In this document: piece by piece, positions 40,576-51,094 of the stretch
How the letters are laid out: the number at the start of each line of letters is the position of its first letter
Position numbering within the stretch: the stretch's first letter is position 1
Assembly: GCA_038231255.1 (NCBI GenBank)
Contig: JBBRLR010000005.1
Coordinates: 1 to 64,000 of the forward strand
From: JALYUS01 sp038231255
Lineage (GTDB): Bacteria > Chloroflexota > Chloroflexia > Thermomicrobiales > JALYUS01
Length of the DNA stretch: 64,000 nt
Reading direction: 5' to 3'
Made by a program: the position numbers and the translations under genes
Notes under the pieces: model-generated
The model's input: only the letters and a program-made list of their open reading frames with translations
The model's database searches: none
Told to the model about the DNA's origin: nothing

Positions 40576-42159
40576 TCAGACACCCATGATGTCGCGCATC
40601 GCATACGCGATATGCGGCAAAAGATCGGGCGCAACCATGCCGTAGACGCCGATGGCATCCGCCGCCCGCTCGGCGGCACGCGAACCGACATGCACGCCAC
40701 AAATCGCCGCATCGAGCGGAGTCAGCCCCTGCGCGAGGAAGCCGCCAATGATGCCGGCGAGCACATCGCCAGTCCCCGCCGTCGCGAGCGCCGGGTTACC
40801 GCCCGGCGCGACCCAGAGCGCACCGCCCGGCGCTGCAACAACCGTCGGGCCGCCCTTCAGGACGACGACTTTCTGCCACTGATCGGCGAACTCGGTGGCG
40901 ATCTGCCACGGCTGGCGCTTGATCTCATCCGGCTCGCGCTTCGTCAACCGCGCCATCTCGCCCGGATGTGGTGTGAGGATCGTCGGATTGCTGATCTGCT
41001 CCCACCACCGCTCGACACCCGAAAGCCAGTTCAAACCATCCGCGTCAATCAGCAGCGGCAGTGACCCCGGCAAGATCGAATCGCGCGACGCCGACTGCGA
41101 CGCGCCGCCGAACCCGAGTTGCGGGCGGGCGCGCGCCTCGCCGATACCGAGCAGGCGGGCGAGGAAATGCTCCGTCTCCTCCTCACGACCGAGACCGGGG
41201 CCGATCACCGCCGCCGTGAACCGCTGCATCCATTCGCCCAACAATTTCCCCGCCCGCTCGACATCGTCGGGCAGCGGCACGAGCGTCGCCTCCCGGACTA
41301 CGGCGGCGACGGTCCCAGCGATGGCGCGCGGCACGGCCATCGTCGCCAGCCCCGCGCCCGCGCGCATCGCCGCTTCCGCCACGAATCCCGGCGCGCCCAC
41401 ATACGTCACCGCACCCGCGACGACGAGCAGCGTGCCGCAGTCGCTCTTGTGCGCATCGGCAAGGCGGCGTGGGATGCGCTGGCGCACATCGCCGTCGGTC
41501 GTCATGCGCGGTCCCGCATCGCTCGGCTCGCCCAGTCCGAGGTCCACGACGACGATGCGGCCCGCGTACCGGCTCCCCGGCGGCACGAGGCAGCCGCGCT
41601 TCGGCGAGCCGAGGGTTATCGTCACATGGGCGATGATCGCATCGTCGCTCGCCTCGCCCGTTGTCGCATCCACACCCGTTGGGATGTCCAACGCGATCAC
41701 ACGCGCCGCGCGCGGCGTCACCGTATTGACCATCTTCGTCACAGCGGCGATGTTCGCGGGCAGGCCGGGGCGCGCGCCCGTGCCGAGGATCGCATCGAGG
41801 ACGATGTCCGCCTCGCCGAGCGCCGCGCGCAGCGCATCGTCCGATTCGAGCGCCGAAAGCCCCAGATGGTTCGCGCCTTCTGCGTCCGCACGCGGAGCGA
41901 GCGACCAGACCGAGACATGGAAGCCGTCGCTCGCCAGCGTCCGCGCCGCTACGACGCCATCGCCACCATTGTTTCCCGGCCCGAGCAACACGACGACGCG
42001 CGCGCCGGTGTGACCGACCCCGATTCCGACTCCGAACATCTCACGGATCACGCGCGCGACGCCCGCCCCCGCTTGCTGCATCAGCGCGGGCGCCTCTACC
42101 CCACGCGCGAACGCCGCTTCCTCCAGTGAACGCATTTCCGCAGCCGTGACAACGCGCAT
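40576..42159 (-). CDS. nnr: Bifunctional NAD(P)H-hydrate epimerase/dehydratase
   Basis: This 528-aa repair enzyme restores damaged NAD(P)H. The N-terminal YjeF epimerase domain (1-215) has TAAEMRSLEEAAFARGVEAP and VVLLGPGNNGGDGVVAARTL. The C-terminal YjeF/CARKD ribokinase-like domain has HKSDCGTLLVVAGAV, VIGPGLGREEE, TILTPHPGEMARLT and ATAGTGDVLAGIIGGFLAQG with the catalytic Asp. I chose ATG 42159 after GAGGAGAAAGACGAG; the longer upstream frame is not protein-like. It lies between acpS and alr on the minus strand. Confidence 0.95.
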   Translation of the reverse strand: MRVVTAAEMRSLEEAAFARGVEAPALMQQAGAGVARVIREMFGVGIGVGHTGARVVVLLGPGNNGGDGVVAARTLASDGFHVSVWSLAPRADAEGANHLGLSALESDDALRAALGEADIVLDAILGTGARPGLPANIAAVTKMVNTVTPRAARVIALDIPTGVDATTGEASDDAIIAHVTITLGSPKRGCLVPPGSRYAGRIVVVDLGLGEPSDAGPRMTTDGDVRQRIPRRLADAHKSDCGTLLVVAGAVTYVGAPGFVAEAAMRAGAGLATMAVPRAIAGTVAAVVREATLVPLPDDVERAGKLLGEWMQRFTAAVIGPGLGREEETEHFLARLLGIGEARARPQLGFGGASQSASRDSILPGSLPLLIDADGLNWLSGVERWWEQISNPTILTPHPGEMARLTKREPDEIKRQPWQIATEFADQWQKVVVLKGGPTVVAAPGGALWVAPGGNPALATAGTGDVLAGIIGGFLAQGLTPLDAAICGVHVGSRAAERAADAIGVYGMVAPDLLPHIAYAMRDIMGV

Positions 42160-42206
42160 CTCGTCTTTCTCCTCAATCTTCTTCGGAACCCGCACCGCGC
42201 GGGTAT

Positions 42207-42626
42207 TCAAGGGCGGAACCCGACGACACATGCCGTGGCCGTTTCCCGGCTGTGTGTGACGCTCACCTGCCATTCCAGGAAACCGGCACGGCGCGCGACC
42301 ATCGCTGCCGCACCATGCAGGATGACCGTTGGTTTCCCGGCGGCGTCGTTGCGAATCTCGATATTCCGCCAACCGACGGGGCCGATACCCGTGCCGAGCG
42401 CCTTCGCCGTCGCTTCTTTAGCGGCAAACCGGACGGCGAGCGCCGATGCCCGCCCGGCAGCATACGCGCGCTCGTCCGCAGTGTACACCCGCGCGAGGAA
42501 TCGCTCGCCATAACGCGCGACCGTCGCCGCAACGCGCGCGATCTCTACGACATCAACGCCGATGGCGAGACGCGGATCGGTCGGAGGGATGAGCGCGCCC
42601 AACCCGTCAGCGACCAACGCCGACAT
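42207..42626 (-). CDS. acpS: Holo-acyl-carrier-protein synthase
   Basis: This 139-aa phosphopantetheinyl transferase activates ACP. The AcpS motifs are AIGVDVVEIARVAATVARYG, with the metal-binding Asp, and LAVRFAAKEATAKALGTGIG. The C-terminal VSVTHSRETATACVVGF is the usual end. The protein carries about 20 extra N-terminal residues if it starts at ATG 42626, which overlaps the ugd gene by 20 nt; a later start is possible. Confidence 0.94.
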   Translation of the reverse strand: MSALVADGLGALIPPTDPRLAIGVDVVEIARVAATVARYGERFLARVYTADERAYAAGRASALAVRFAAKEATAKALGTGIGPVGWRNIEIRNDAAGKPTVILHGAAAMVARRAGFLEWQVSVTHSRETATACVVGFRP

Positions 42627-43899
42627 AGGTGAAACCCATCGCCTCCATCTCGCGGCGGTCGTACATATTACGCCCATCGAGGACGGTCGGATGTCGCATC
42701 GTCTCGAAAACGCGTTCCATGTTCGCCTGGCGAAACTCGTTCCACGGTGTGAGCAGGAGCAATGCATCCGCGCCCCGTGCCGCATCATACGGATCATCGC
42801 AGTACACGACGTCCGGCAGCAGGCCCCGCGCGACCGGCATCGCAGCCGGGTCATAGGCCCGCACCCGCACGCCACTGTCTAGTAGGCAGCGGATAATGTC
42901 CACAGAGGGCGCTTCACGCATATCGTCCGTGTCCTGTTTGAACGCCAGCCCCCAAACACCGACCGTACTCGCCGCCGGGTCAGCGAGATGCTCGACAACC
43001 TTGCGGGCAAACCGGCGACGCTGATCCTGATTGATGTCCAGTACGCTGTTCAGCAGTTGCGGATGCAAATCTTTTTCGGCGGCCATATACGCCAGCGCTT
43101 TGACATCCTTTGGGAAGCAGGAGCCGCCGAAGCCGATGCCCGCCTCCAGGAAGTTCGGGCCGATCCGATTGTCCAACCCCATGCCACGGGCGACGACGCG
43201 CACATCGGCGTCGAACTCCTCGCAGATCGCGGCGATCTCGTTGATGAACGAAATGCGCGTCGCGAGCATTGCGTTCGAGGCATACTTAATCATCTCCGCC
43301 GTCCGCAGATCGGTCTTGACAATCGGCGCGCTCACCGCCTCATACAGTCCCGCGACCGCGTCCACCGCTACCGGATCGTCGCCGCCGAGGACTATACGAT
43401 CCGGCTCGCGGACATCGCGCACAGCGGAGCCTTCGCGCAGAAATTCCGGGTTGGAAACGACCGCGAAATCGGCGCCGTGCGGTGCGTGCTCACGAATGAT
43501 TTGCGACACGAACCCGCCGCTGCCAATCGGCATCGTGCTCTTGTTGATGATAATCGTCCGCCCCCGCAGATGCGGCGCGAGGCTGCGCGACGCGCTCTCG
43601 ACGCGGCTCATGTCCGCCTTGCCGTTTCCGGTCGGCGGCGTGTCCACAGTAATAAAGACGAAATCTGCGGCAGGGATTGCTGTCGCGTAGTCGGTCGTAA
43701 ATGTGAGGCGACCGGCAGACGCGGTTCGACGCGTCAATTCCTCGAGGCCCGGCTCGAAAAAGGGCATTACCCCGGCCCGAAGTTTGGCAATTTTCTCTTC
43801 GAGAATATCAATGCACACGACCGTGTTCCCAAGATCAGCGAACCCGGCGCCGGTAATCAAACCGACGTATCCGGTGCCGATCACCGCAATTGAACTCAT
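42607..43899 (-). CDS. UDP-glucose 6-dehydrogenase family protein
   Basis: This 430-aa two-step dehydrogenase makes UDP-glucuronate (or a related UDP-uronate). The N-terminal Rossmann motif is IAVIGTGYVGLITGAGFADLG. Thr and Glu sites occur in VFITVDTPPTGNGKADM and NPEFLREGSAVRDV. The catalytic Cys is in GIGFGGSCFPKDVKAL, and the C-terminal domain has GVWGLAFKQDTDDMREAPS. It likely feeds polysaccharide synthesis. A FecR-domain protein is encoded immediately upstream on the same strand. The UDP-N-acetyl hexosamine subfamily cannot be fully excluded. Confidence 0.93.
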   Translation of the reverse strand: MSSIAVIGTGYVGLITGAGFADLGNTVVCIDILEEKIAKLRAGVMPFFEPGLEELTRRTASAGRLTFTTDYATAIPAADFVFITVDTPPTGNGKADMSRVESASRSLAPHLRGRTIIINKSTMPIGSGGFVSQIIREHAPHGADFAVVSNPEFLREGSAVRDVREPDRIVLGGDDPVAVDAVAGLYEAVSAPIVKTDLRTAEMIKYASNAMLATRISFINEIAAICEEFDADVRVVARGMGLDNRIGPNFLEAGIGFGGSCFPKDVKALAYMAAEKDLHPQLLNSVLDINQDQRRRFARKVVEHLADPAASTVGVWGLAFKQDTDDMREAPSVDIIRCLLDSGVRVRAYDPAAMPVARGLLPDVVYCDDPYDAARGADALLLLTPWNEFRQANMERVFETMRHPTVLDGRNMYDRREMEAMGFTYVGVGR

Positions 43900-43936
43900 C
43901 AAACCGGCCTTTCTTCCTCCCACGCCTCGGTTGCGG

Positions 43937-45268
43937 TTACTTCGCAACGATGGAGATGTTGGCGATAAACGCGTCGTAATCGTGGCCCGACGCGTACACC
44001 TGAATGCTCACCAATTTGTATGGCACGGGGTAGACCTGCTTCAGGTCCCAGTGAAACGTTTCCGCCCAGACGCCCGGCTTGATCTGCGTGCCCTGCAGCA
44101 CGCTGGTCGCCGTTCGGTTGTCGTCATCGTTCTGGACGTAAAAGGCCCGACCGGCTTCAATCGGGTCGTTCTTCGCACTGACGTAGCGGACGAGGAAGAC
44201 GACCGGATATTCGGAGCCGAGCGCGCCGCCGCCGGACAGGCTGTGGCTGATAATCTTGACATCCGCGCTCAGGACGACCGAATCATACTCGCTCAATTCG
44301 CTGAAGGTGAGCGGCTGCCGCATACCAATCAGGTCGCTGTCCACATTGCCACCCGCGCGAACGAAATGCACCGCATTGACGGATTGCCCGCGAACTGTCT
44401 CGGGAACAATCTCCGCTCTTGCCCGTGTGCCCGCCCCGTCTCCGCCATCGTCCGCATAGCCCTCCCAGTGATTCGGCATCCGGTCGCGAGCATTCGCGCC
44501 CAACTGGAAGGTGCCGTTTTCAACGAGTTCCCGCTGCTTCACGGACGGCGCGGTGGGCGCTGCGCCGACCGCCACGACCGTCTGCTGCCCGTTCGCGACC
44601 GTCACGCGCTGTCCGGCCCCCTCGACGGTCACATTCGGCCCGTCCAACACCGACACATCCACCCGCCCCGGATCGTCCTGTTGGCCAGGCAGCACGAGCA
44701 CACGGAAGCGCGTGCCCCGCTGCCGCGCCTCGATCGTGCTGCCGCGCGTTCGCACATTGACAGCGACACGGTCGAATGCCGAATTGGCGTTCGCCGTGAC
44801 GATCAAGTAGCCATGGTCCTGCTGCAACTGGATGGCTGCGTTGGCGGCGATGTACTGTGAGGCGCGTAATTGGGCAAACGTCACTTCGGTATTCGCGGAG
44901 AGTTCGACCATTGAGTCGTCGAACAGCGCGACCGTCATGTGCGTATCGTCGCCGGTGCGGATCGTGTCGCCCTCGCCGATTGCGCTCCCTTCCGCGAGAT
45001 CATGCCAGAATGACTGCTGCCGTGAGCGGACTTGCGCCTGATTCCCGGTGGCGATCTGGCGGACATTCCCGCCGCGCGGTTTGGTCGCGTTCGCGCGATA
45101 GGTCGTCAATCCCGCCGTCACACCCGCCGCCAGGAGCGAGAAGCAGGCGAAACTGACCAGCAGGACGCGCCACGCGCTCCGCATCTGCGCGTGCGCGGAG
45201 CGAGGCGCCGAAGCGAGCACCGGCGATGGGCCTGTATCGGTTTGTGGAAGCTGCAGATTCGTGCCCAT
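43937..45268 (-). CDS. FecR-domain membrane protein
   Basis: This 443-aa protein has a short cytoplasmic N-terminus, one transmembrane helix (about residues 32-55, VLLVSFACFSLLAAGVTAGL) and a FecR-like beta-helical domain (about 75-220: GDTIRTGDDTHMTVALFDDS, TIEARQRGTRFRV). The C-terminal half (about 225-443) is beta-rich with many aromatic residues, resembling a carbohydrate-binding or jelly-roll fold. No sigma factor or TonB receptor adjoins, so the canonical iron-signalling role does not apply. The upstream gap (45269-45347) has a CGTACGTACG repeat. Confidence 0.82.
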   Translation of the reverse strand: MGTNLQLPQTDTGPSPVLASAPRSAHAQMRSAWRVLLVSFACFSLLAAGVTAGLTTYRANATKPRGGNVRQIATGNQAQVRSRQQSFWHDLAEGSAIGEGDTIRTGDDTHMTVALFDDSMVELSANTEVTFAQLRASQYIAANAAIQLQQDHGYLIVTANANSAFDRVAVNVRTRGSTIEARQRGTRFRVLVLPGQQDDPGRVDVSVLDGPNVTVEGAGQRVTVANGQQTVVAVGAAPTAPSVKQRELVENGTFQLGANARDRMPNHWEGYADDGGDGAGTRARAEIVPETVRGQSVNAVHFVRAGGNVDSDLIGMRQPLTFSELSEYDSVVLSADVKIISHSLSGGGALGSEYPVVFLVRYVSAKNDPIEAGRAFYVQNDDDNRTATSVLQGTQIKPGVWAETFHWDLKQVYPVPYKLVSIQVYASGHDYDAFIANISIVAK

Positions 45269-45347
45269 ACCGATCCCTTTGCCCCTACCTGTGCGTACGT
45301 ACGTTCACACGCGTCTCGCGATATTGTACGGAGCGTGCGCGGCACGG

Positions 45348-46553
45348 TCAAACGACCTGTCGCGCGTTCCGGCTCCGCACGAACTCCGCATGGACCTGCC
45401 CTGCCGCACCGCGATCCGCCGTCCGATACCGCACGCGAAACGCCGCGTGCCGCGACACGAACGTGCCGTCGAGGATGGAAGCGCGAATCTCGTCCATTTG
45501 CCGCAGGATGAACCAGAGATTGTGCATGGTCGCCAGTCGGTACCAGAGCAATTCTTTCGTCCGGTATAGATGATGGAGATAGGCCCCGGAAAACCGCCGA
45601 CAGGTTGGACAGGTACACGACGGGTCGAACGGCGCATGCACGTCGCGATAGCGGGCATTGCCAATACTGATGCGGCCCTGGGGGGTATACAATCCGCCGT
45701 GACGCGCCACCCGTGCCGGCAGCACGCAATCGAACAGATCAACACCGCGCGCGACGCATGCCCAAAGGTCTTCGGGCGAGCCGACACCCATCAGGTAACG
45801 CGGCCGGTCGGGAGGCAGATGCTCGGTCGTCGCGGCGAGCGTCACGTCCATCGCCTCCTTCGACTCGCCGACACTCAATCCGCCGATGGCGATACCGGGT
45901 ACATCCAAAGTCGCCGCGAACATGGCGCCCTCGCGGCGTAGGGCATGGTTCAATCCGCCTTGCACGATCGCGAACAGCGCCTGATCGTCGCGCCGCTTCG
46001 CACGCAGCGCGCGTTCCATCCACCGCTGCGTGCGATACAGCGCGTCGCGCGTCGTAGCATCGTCGGCGGGGAGGGCGACGCATTCGTCGAGCGGCATGAT
46101 AATGTCCGCACCGAGCGCTTCCTCGAGCGCGATGACGCTTTCAGGCGTGAAACGGCGTAGGCTGCCGTCCAGGTGAGAGCGGAAGGTCACGCCGCCGTCA
46201 TCAATCGTCCGCCGCGCCCCGAGGCTAAAAACCTGGAATCCGCCGCTGTCCGTTAGGATCGGCCCATCCCACGCCATGAATCGGTGCAGCCCGCCCGCCG
46301 CCGCGACGATTTCCGCACTCGGTCGGAGACTGAGGTGGTAGGTGTTCGAAAGGATAATTTGCGCGCCGATCGCGTGGAGATCATCGGGATCAAGGGCCTT
46401 CACCGTCGCTTGCGTTCCGACCGGCATAAATGCCGGTGTGCGAATCGCCCCGTGCGGCGTCGTGAATTGCCCGGCGCGCGCCCCGGTTTCGCGATCTATC
46501 CCTATGACGTCGAACATGAACGGGTGGGCAGGGATGGCGCTATCGTTAGCCAC
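45348..46553 (-). CDS. tgt: tRNA-guanine transglycosylase (queuine tRNA-ribosyltransferase)
   Basis: This 401-aa enzyme exchanges G34 for preQ1 in tRNAs with GUN anticodons. The substrate-binding Asp/Gly motif is ILTDSGGFQVFSLG and the second catalytic Asp lies in RGVDLFDCVLPARVARHG. The zinc site is CTCPTCRRFSGAYLHHL, Cys-x-Cys-x2-Cys with His. The tRNA-Asn and tRNA-His genes in this window are natural substrates. It is divergent from the thioesterase gene. Confidence 0.96.
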   Translation of the reverse strand: MANDSAIPAHPFMFDVIGIDRETGARAGQFTTPHGAIRTPAFMPVGTQATVKALDPDDLHAIGAQIILSNTYHLSLRPSAEIVAAAGGLHRFMAWDGPILTDSGGFQVFSLGARRTIDDGGVTFRSHLDGSLRRFTPESVIALEEALGADIIMPLDECVALPADDATTRDALYRTQRWMERALRAKRRDDQALFAIVQGGLNHALRREGAMFAATLDVPGIAIGGLSVGESKEAMDVTLAATTEHLPPDRPRYLMGVGSPEDLWACVARGVDLFDCVLPARVARHGGLYTPQGRISIGNARYRDVHAPFDPSCTCPTCRRFSGAYLHHLYRTKELLWYRLATMHNLWFILRQMDEIRASILDGTFVSRHAAFRVRYRTADRGAAGQVHAEFVRSRNARQVV

Positions 46554-46611
46554 AGGAGCAATCCGAATCGTATGCTACACTCCGCGCGTTGACGCGACAA
46601 GGGAGGGAATA

Positions 46612-47106
46612 ATGGTAGCAACGACGATGCACCGCCCGGCGTTGGTCCGTACGCGCTACGCCGAGACGGATCAGATGGGGTTCATTTACCACAGCAACTT
46701 CTTCGCGTATTTCGAGATCGGACGGTGCGAACTGGTTCGCGCCACGGGGATGACCTACGCGGATTTGGAAACGCACGGCATCCAGATGCCGATCAAGGAG
46801 TGCGGCGCGCAATTTCGTCTGGCGGCGCGCTACGACGATCTGCTCGCCATCGGCACGCGCGTCGAACTGCTGACCGGCGTGCGCGTTCGCTTCGGCTACC
46901 AGGTGCATCGCATCCAGAACGGAGAGGCCACACATCTCGCCGGTGGTTTCACGGATCATCTTTTTATTGACCGTTCCGGCCGCCCGACCCGCGTACACAA
47001 GCGGCCCGAAGTGTGGCCCACCCTGGAGCGGTTAATCGCGCTCGATACGTTCCCCATCGTTGATGCCACGGCGTTGGAAGCGTCTGCTGATGCAATGCTA
47101 CGCTGA
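46612..47106 (+). CDS. YbgC-like 4-hydroxybenzoyl-CoA-type thioesterase
   Basis: This 164-aa hot-dog-fold acyl-CoA thioesterase carries the signature RYAETDQMGFIYHSNFFAYF, with the catalytic Asp. I chose ATG 46612 with GGGAGGGAAT upstream. The upstream -10-like TATGCT near 46571 may be its promoter. It converges with tatA, overlapping its 3' end by 9 nt. Confidence 0.93.
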   Translation: MVATTMHRPALVRTRYAETDQMGFIYHSNFFAYFEIGRCELVRATGMTYADLETHGIQMPIKECGAQFRLAARYDDLLAIGTRVELLTGVRVRFGYQVHRIQNGEATHLAGGFTDHLFIDRSGRPTRVHKRPEVWPTLERLIALDTFPIVDATALEASADAMLR

Positions 47107-47820
47107 CTTCCGACGGCGATACGTGCTGCCGGTGACACTACCACCAACGACTTTGCGATGGCCGTTTGTGGCGACCACAGGCGTGGTCAGTTCCGCGACG
47201 GCCAGCGCGGGAGCGAGGTCCGCGACTCCGTCCGACGCCGACAGCGCCGCGCTGATCGTTGCCAGTTCTGTCGCGGGCGGTTCAACCACAAGGGCAACAA
47301 GGTCCGCGAACGGATCAGCCTTGGTCGCGGCGCTTGCGACGGGTGCGACCGCTGTATCTGCTTCGGTAGCTGATTGCGCTGCGAGCGCGTCCGCATAGGG
47401 CGTCGTCACCGTAATCGTTTCGGGTGGTGCCGGTTCGGCGAATGCGGTCGTGGCTCCATCGGCGACGGCTGCCGGTTCGAGCGTCGCGGCCGACGCAATC
47501 GTTGCGGCGACGGAGGCGGCAACGGTCTCCTTCGGCGTGTCCGTCTTGAACACATCAGTCAGATCGAGTTGACTGCGCAAATCGGCCTGCGTCGCCTCGA
47601 GTTCGCCGCGCAAGTCGCCCGCAATGTTCTGGAACTCCTGCCGCAAGTCGCCCGTGGCGGCGTCGAATTCCTTCGTCAGTTCACTGGTATAGCGCCGGAA
47701 GTCGCGGATCGTCTTCCCCACCTGTGCGGCCATCGTCGGGATCTTGTCCGGCCCGAACATGACGATCGCGATGACGAGGATGACCATCAATTCTGGCGCG
47801 CCGATGCCGAAAAATTCCAT
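47098..47820 (-). CDS. tatA: TatA/TatB-like protein translocase subunit with long Ala-rich tail
   Basis: This 240-aa Sec-independent translocase subunit begins MEFFGIGAPELMVILVIAIV and has the hinge FGPDKIPTMAAQVGKTIRDF followed by an amphipathic helix, all hallmarks of TatA/TatB. A predicted coiled helix (residues 45-85) and a very long Ala/Thr/Val/Pro-rich tail follow, ending basic (GSTYRRRKSA); typical TatA is 60-110 aa. I chose ATG 47820. The sugar-binding lipoprotein with an RR motif is a plausible Tat client. No tatC is in the window. Confidence 0.9.
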   Translation of the reverse strand: MEFFGIGAPELMVILVIAIVMFGPDKIPTMAAQVGKTIRDFRRYTSELTKEFDAATGDLRQEFQNIAGDLRGELEATQADLRSQLDLTDVFKTDTPKETVAASVAATIASAATLEPAAVADGATTAFAEPAPPETITVTTPYADALAAQSATEADTAVAPVASAATKADPFADLVALVVEPPATELATISAALSASDGVADLAPALAVAELTTPVVATNGHRKVVGGSVTGSTYRRRKSA

Positions 47821-47932
47821 AGCGTGTTTGTTCTCCACTCGCTCTGTGAGGGGCGATGCCCTTGCGAAGCGTCCCCTTTCCCATCAGTATACCATCCGCG
47901 CACATCATGGTGCGCGGCGGGGAGTGAGGGTC

Positions 47933-49093
47933 ATGGCGAGGATCGCAATTGATGCCCGTATGTGCGCCTATCGCCGGGGAGGCATCGCGTCGTACACGCA
48001 ACGCCTGGCGACCGCGCTCGCGCCGGAACTGGCGGCGCGTGGCCACATCTTGATCGCCGGATATTCGCGACGCGGGCAACCGATTCTCCCCGCGAGACAC
48101 GGCATCCGGCAACCGCGACTCTGGACGCCGCCACATCACCGGTTTGAGCAACGGGTAGTACCAATTGAGTTGCTTCGCACATTCCCGGCCCTCGTCCATA
48201 GCCCCGACTTCATCCCGCTCACCGCCGGACCGTGGCGGACCGTTAGTACCGTGCACGATCTCGACTTCATCCGCCATCCGAACCGCCTGGCTCCGGACGC
48301 TCAACGATACTACGGTCAACTCGCCAGGGCGGTTCACACGGCGGACGAGATCATCGCCGTCTCGCGAGCGACGCGGGATGATCTCGTCTCCTTGCTCGGC
48401 GTGGACGCAGAAGCAATCGCCGTCGTCCACGAGGCCGCCGATCCGTTGTTCCAACCGCCCGCCACGCACGACACGACGATTTGCGCAGGCGACGATGCAA
48501 ACCTTCCAAGCCGCTACTTCCTCATGGTGGGCACGATTGAGCCGCGCAAGAACCACGATATGCTGCTCGATGCCTACGCCGCCTATCGCCGGGCGACCGA
48601 CGACCCCGCCGCGCTCGTTGTCGCTGGCGCCGAAGGGTGGCATGTCGCCGCGACGATTGCCCGACTCAAAACAGAATCTGGCGTTGTTTGGCGCAGCGCG
48701 GTGTCACCAACGGAGTTGCTGCCGCTGTATCATGGTGCGACGGCGCTGCTGATGCCGTCATGGGACGAGGGCTTCGGTCTGCCGGTAGTCGAGGCGATGG
48801 CATCAGGCACGCCGGTGGTTGTCAGCACAGTACGGGCCTTGCGCGAAATTGCGGGCGACGCGGCGCTCGTTGCCGCCCCGGACGATGAACGCGCATGGGT
48901 GCGAGCGATGACGTTGCTCGGCAGCGACCCCGACCGGCGCGCGGAGTTGCGGGTGAAGGGATACCGGCAAGCCGCCCAATTCTCATGGGCGCAAGCGGCG
49001 CGCGAGACGGCGGATGTCTACGAGCGGGCGCTCGCGACGCCGCGCAGGATGCATAAAATCGGGATCGGACGAAGGAGGAAACGTGCCAGTTGA
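47933..49093 (+). CDS. Family 4 glycosyltransferase
   Basis: This 386-aa GT-B enzyme begins MARIAIDARMCAYRRGGIAS. An acceptor domain (HSPDFIPLTAGPWRTVSTVH) is followed by the donor domain: FLMVGTIEPRKNHDMLLDAY and the E-x7-E motif SWDEGFGLPVVEAMASGTPV. It resembles mannosyltransferase-like GT4 proteins. GGGGAGTGAGGGTC precedes ATG 47933. The pth gene starts inside its last codons, so the two are translationally linked. Confidence 0.92.
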   Translation: MARIAIDARMCAYRRGGIASYTQRLATALAPELAARGHILIAGYSRRGQPILPARHGIRQPRLWTPPHHRFEQRVVPIELLRTFPALVHSPDFIPLTAGPWRTVSTVHDLDFIRHPNRLAPDAQRYYGQLARAVHTADEIIAVSRATRDDLVSLLGVDAEAIAVVHEAADPLFQPPATHDTTICAGDDANLPSRYFLMVGTIEPRKNHDMLLDAYAAYRRATDDPAALVVAGAEGWHVAATIARLKTESGVVWRSAVSPTELLPLYHGATALLMPSWDEGFGLPVVEAMASGTPVVVSTVRALREIAGDAALVAAPDDERAWVRAMTLLGSDPDRRAELRVKGYRQAAQFSWAQAARETADVYERALATPRRMHKIGIGRRRKRAS

Positions 49094-49717
49094 CGCGCTG
49101 ATCGTCGGCCTCGGCAATCCGGGCAAGGAATATGAGCGCACGCGCCACAACATCGGCTTCATGGCGGTGAGCGCATTCGCCAAGCGGTACGATTTGCGTT
49201 TCAGCGGCAAGCGGATGCAGGCGGAGATCGCCACCGGGCAGGCCGAAGGACGCTCAATCGTCGTTGCCCGCCCGCAAACCTTCATGAACGCCTCTGGCAC
49301 GAGCGTCGGCCAACTCGTCCACTGGTACAAGGTACCAACACATCGCGTCCTGGTCGTCTACGACGAGGCTGATCTGCCGTTCGACACGCTGCGGATTCGA
49401 CCCGGTGGCAGCGCGGCGGGGCACAACGGGCTCCGTAGCATCATCCAGGCGCTCGGCACGCAGGAGGTTCCGCGCCTCCGCCTCGGCATCGGTCGCCCGC
49501 CCGGCGGTGGCAAGGCGATGGGCCACGTCCTCAAACTCTTCGCGCCGAGTGAGCGCGATACGCTGGCGAATGAGATTCTGCCTGCCGCCGCCGAGGCGAT
49601 TCGCCTCTGGCTGACGCGCGACATGGAGGAAGTGATGCGCGAAGTCAACGCACCGCGTGAGCCGGTCGCGGCGGCGAAAGAACCGGCCACACGCGGCCGC
49701 GCGGAAGGAAATGCGAT

Positions 49718-49721
<4 letters not shown>
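49083..49721 (+). CDS. pth: Peptidyl-tRNA hydrolase
   Basis: This 212-aa enzyme recycles peptidyl-tRNAs. Key residues: Asn in IVGLGNPGKEYERTRHN, catalytic His in TRHNIGFMAV, and the Asp in VVYDEADLPFDTLRIRPGG with GHNGLRSI. I chose GTG 49083 because GAAGGAGG lies 4-11 nt upstream; this places the start 11 nt inside the glycosyltransferase gene. An in-frame ATG at 49014 would add an unlikely Arg/Ser-rich extension. Stop overlaps the next start by 4 nt (ATGA). Confidence 0.95.
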
Positions 49722-50593
<872 letters not shown>

Positions 50594-50662
50594 CCGCGAT
50601 CCGAGTACAATGGTTCGGAGAGCAGACGACTGCCGCAACGGGAGAGATGGGGAGCAACTGCG

Positions 50663-51094
50663 ATGGAAAATCGCCCGATCCGTGTCCTGATCGCCAAAGT
50701 GGGGCTCGACGGCCACGACCGGGGCGCGAAGGTGCTCACGCGCGCCCTGCGCGACGCCGGCATGGAAGTGATCTACACCGGGCTGCACCAGACGCCGGAG
50801 ATGGTCGTCGAGGCGGCGATTCAGGAGGATGTTGATGTGCTCGGCCTCAGCAGTCTTTCCGGCGCGCACGCGACGCTCTTCCCGCGCGTGATCGCCGGCC
50901 TGCGCGCCGTTGGCCTCGGCGACATCCTCGTCGTCGCGGGCGGTGTCATCCCGGCGGACGATGCGACGGAACTCAGGGCTGCGGGCGTCGCCGCCATCTT
51001 TGGGCCGGGAACGCCGCTCGCCACGAGCATCGCCTTTATCAAGGAGCATGCGCCACGCAACCGCCGCCTTTCGACGCCCGGCGGCGCACCATGA
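50663..51094 (+). CDS. B12-binding small subunit of methylmalonyl-CoA mutase type
   Basis: This 143-aa cobalamin-binding protein contains the base-off signature KVGLDGHDRGAKVL (Asp-x-His-x-x-Gly) near the N-terminus, plus LGLSSLSGAHATLF and VVAGGVIPADDATEL. This stand-alone domain pairs with a separate catalytic mutase subunit not found in this window. Its stop overlaps the meaB start by 4 nt, which matches the role of MeaB as chaperone for acyl-CoA mutases. Other acyl-CoA mutases (isobutyryl-, ethylmalonyl-) use the same subunit design. Confidence 0.94.
   Translation: MENRPIRVLIAKVGLDGHDRGAKVLTRALRDAGMEVIYTGLHQTPEMVVEAAIQEDVDVLGLSSLSGAHATLFPRVIAGLRAVGLGDILVVAGGVIPADDATELRAAGVAAIFGPGTPLATSIAFIKEHAPRNRRLSTPGGAP

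Noticed and set aside
40895..42013. A 372-codon plus-strand frame
   Set aside because: It is antisense to the nnr gene, which shows all expected motifs; the frame has only low-complexity Ser/Ala/Arg composition.
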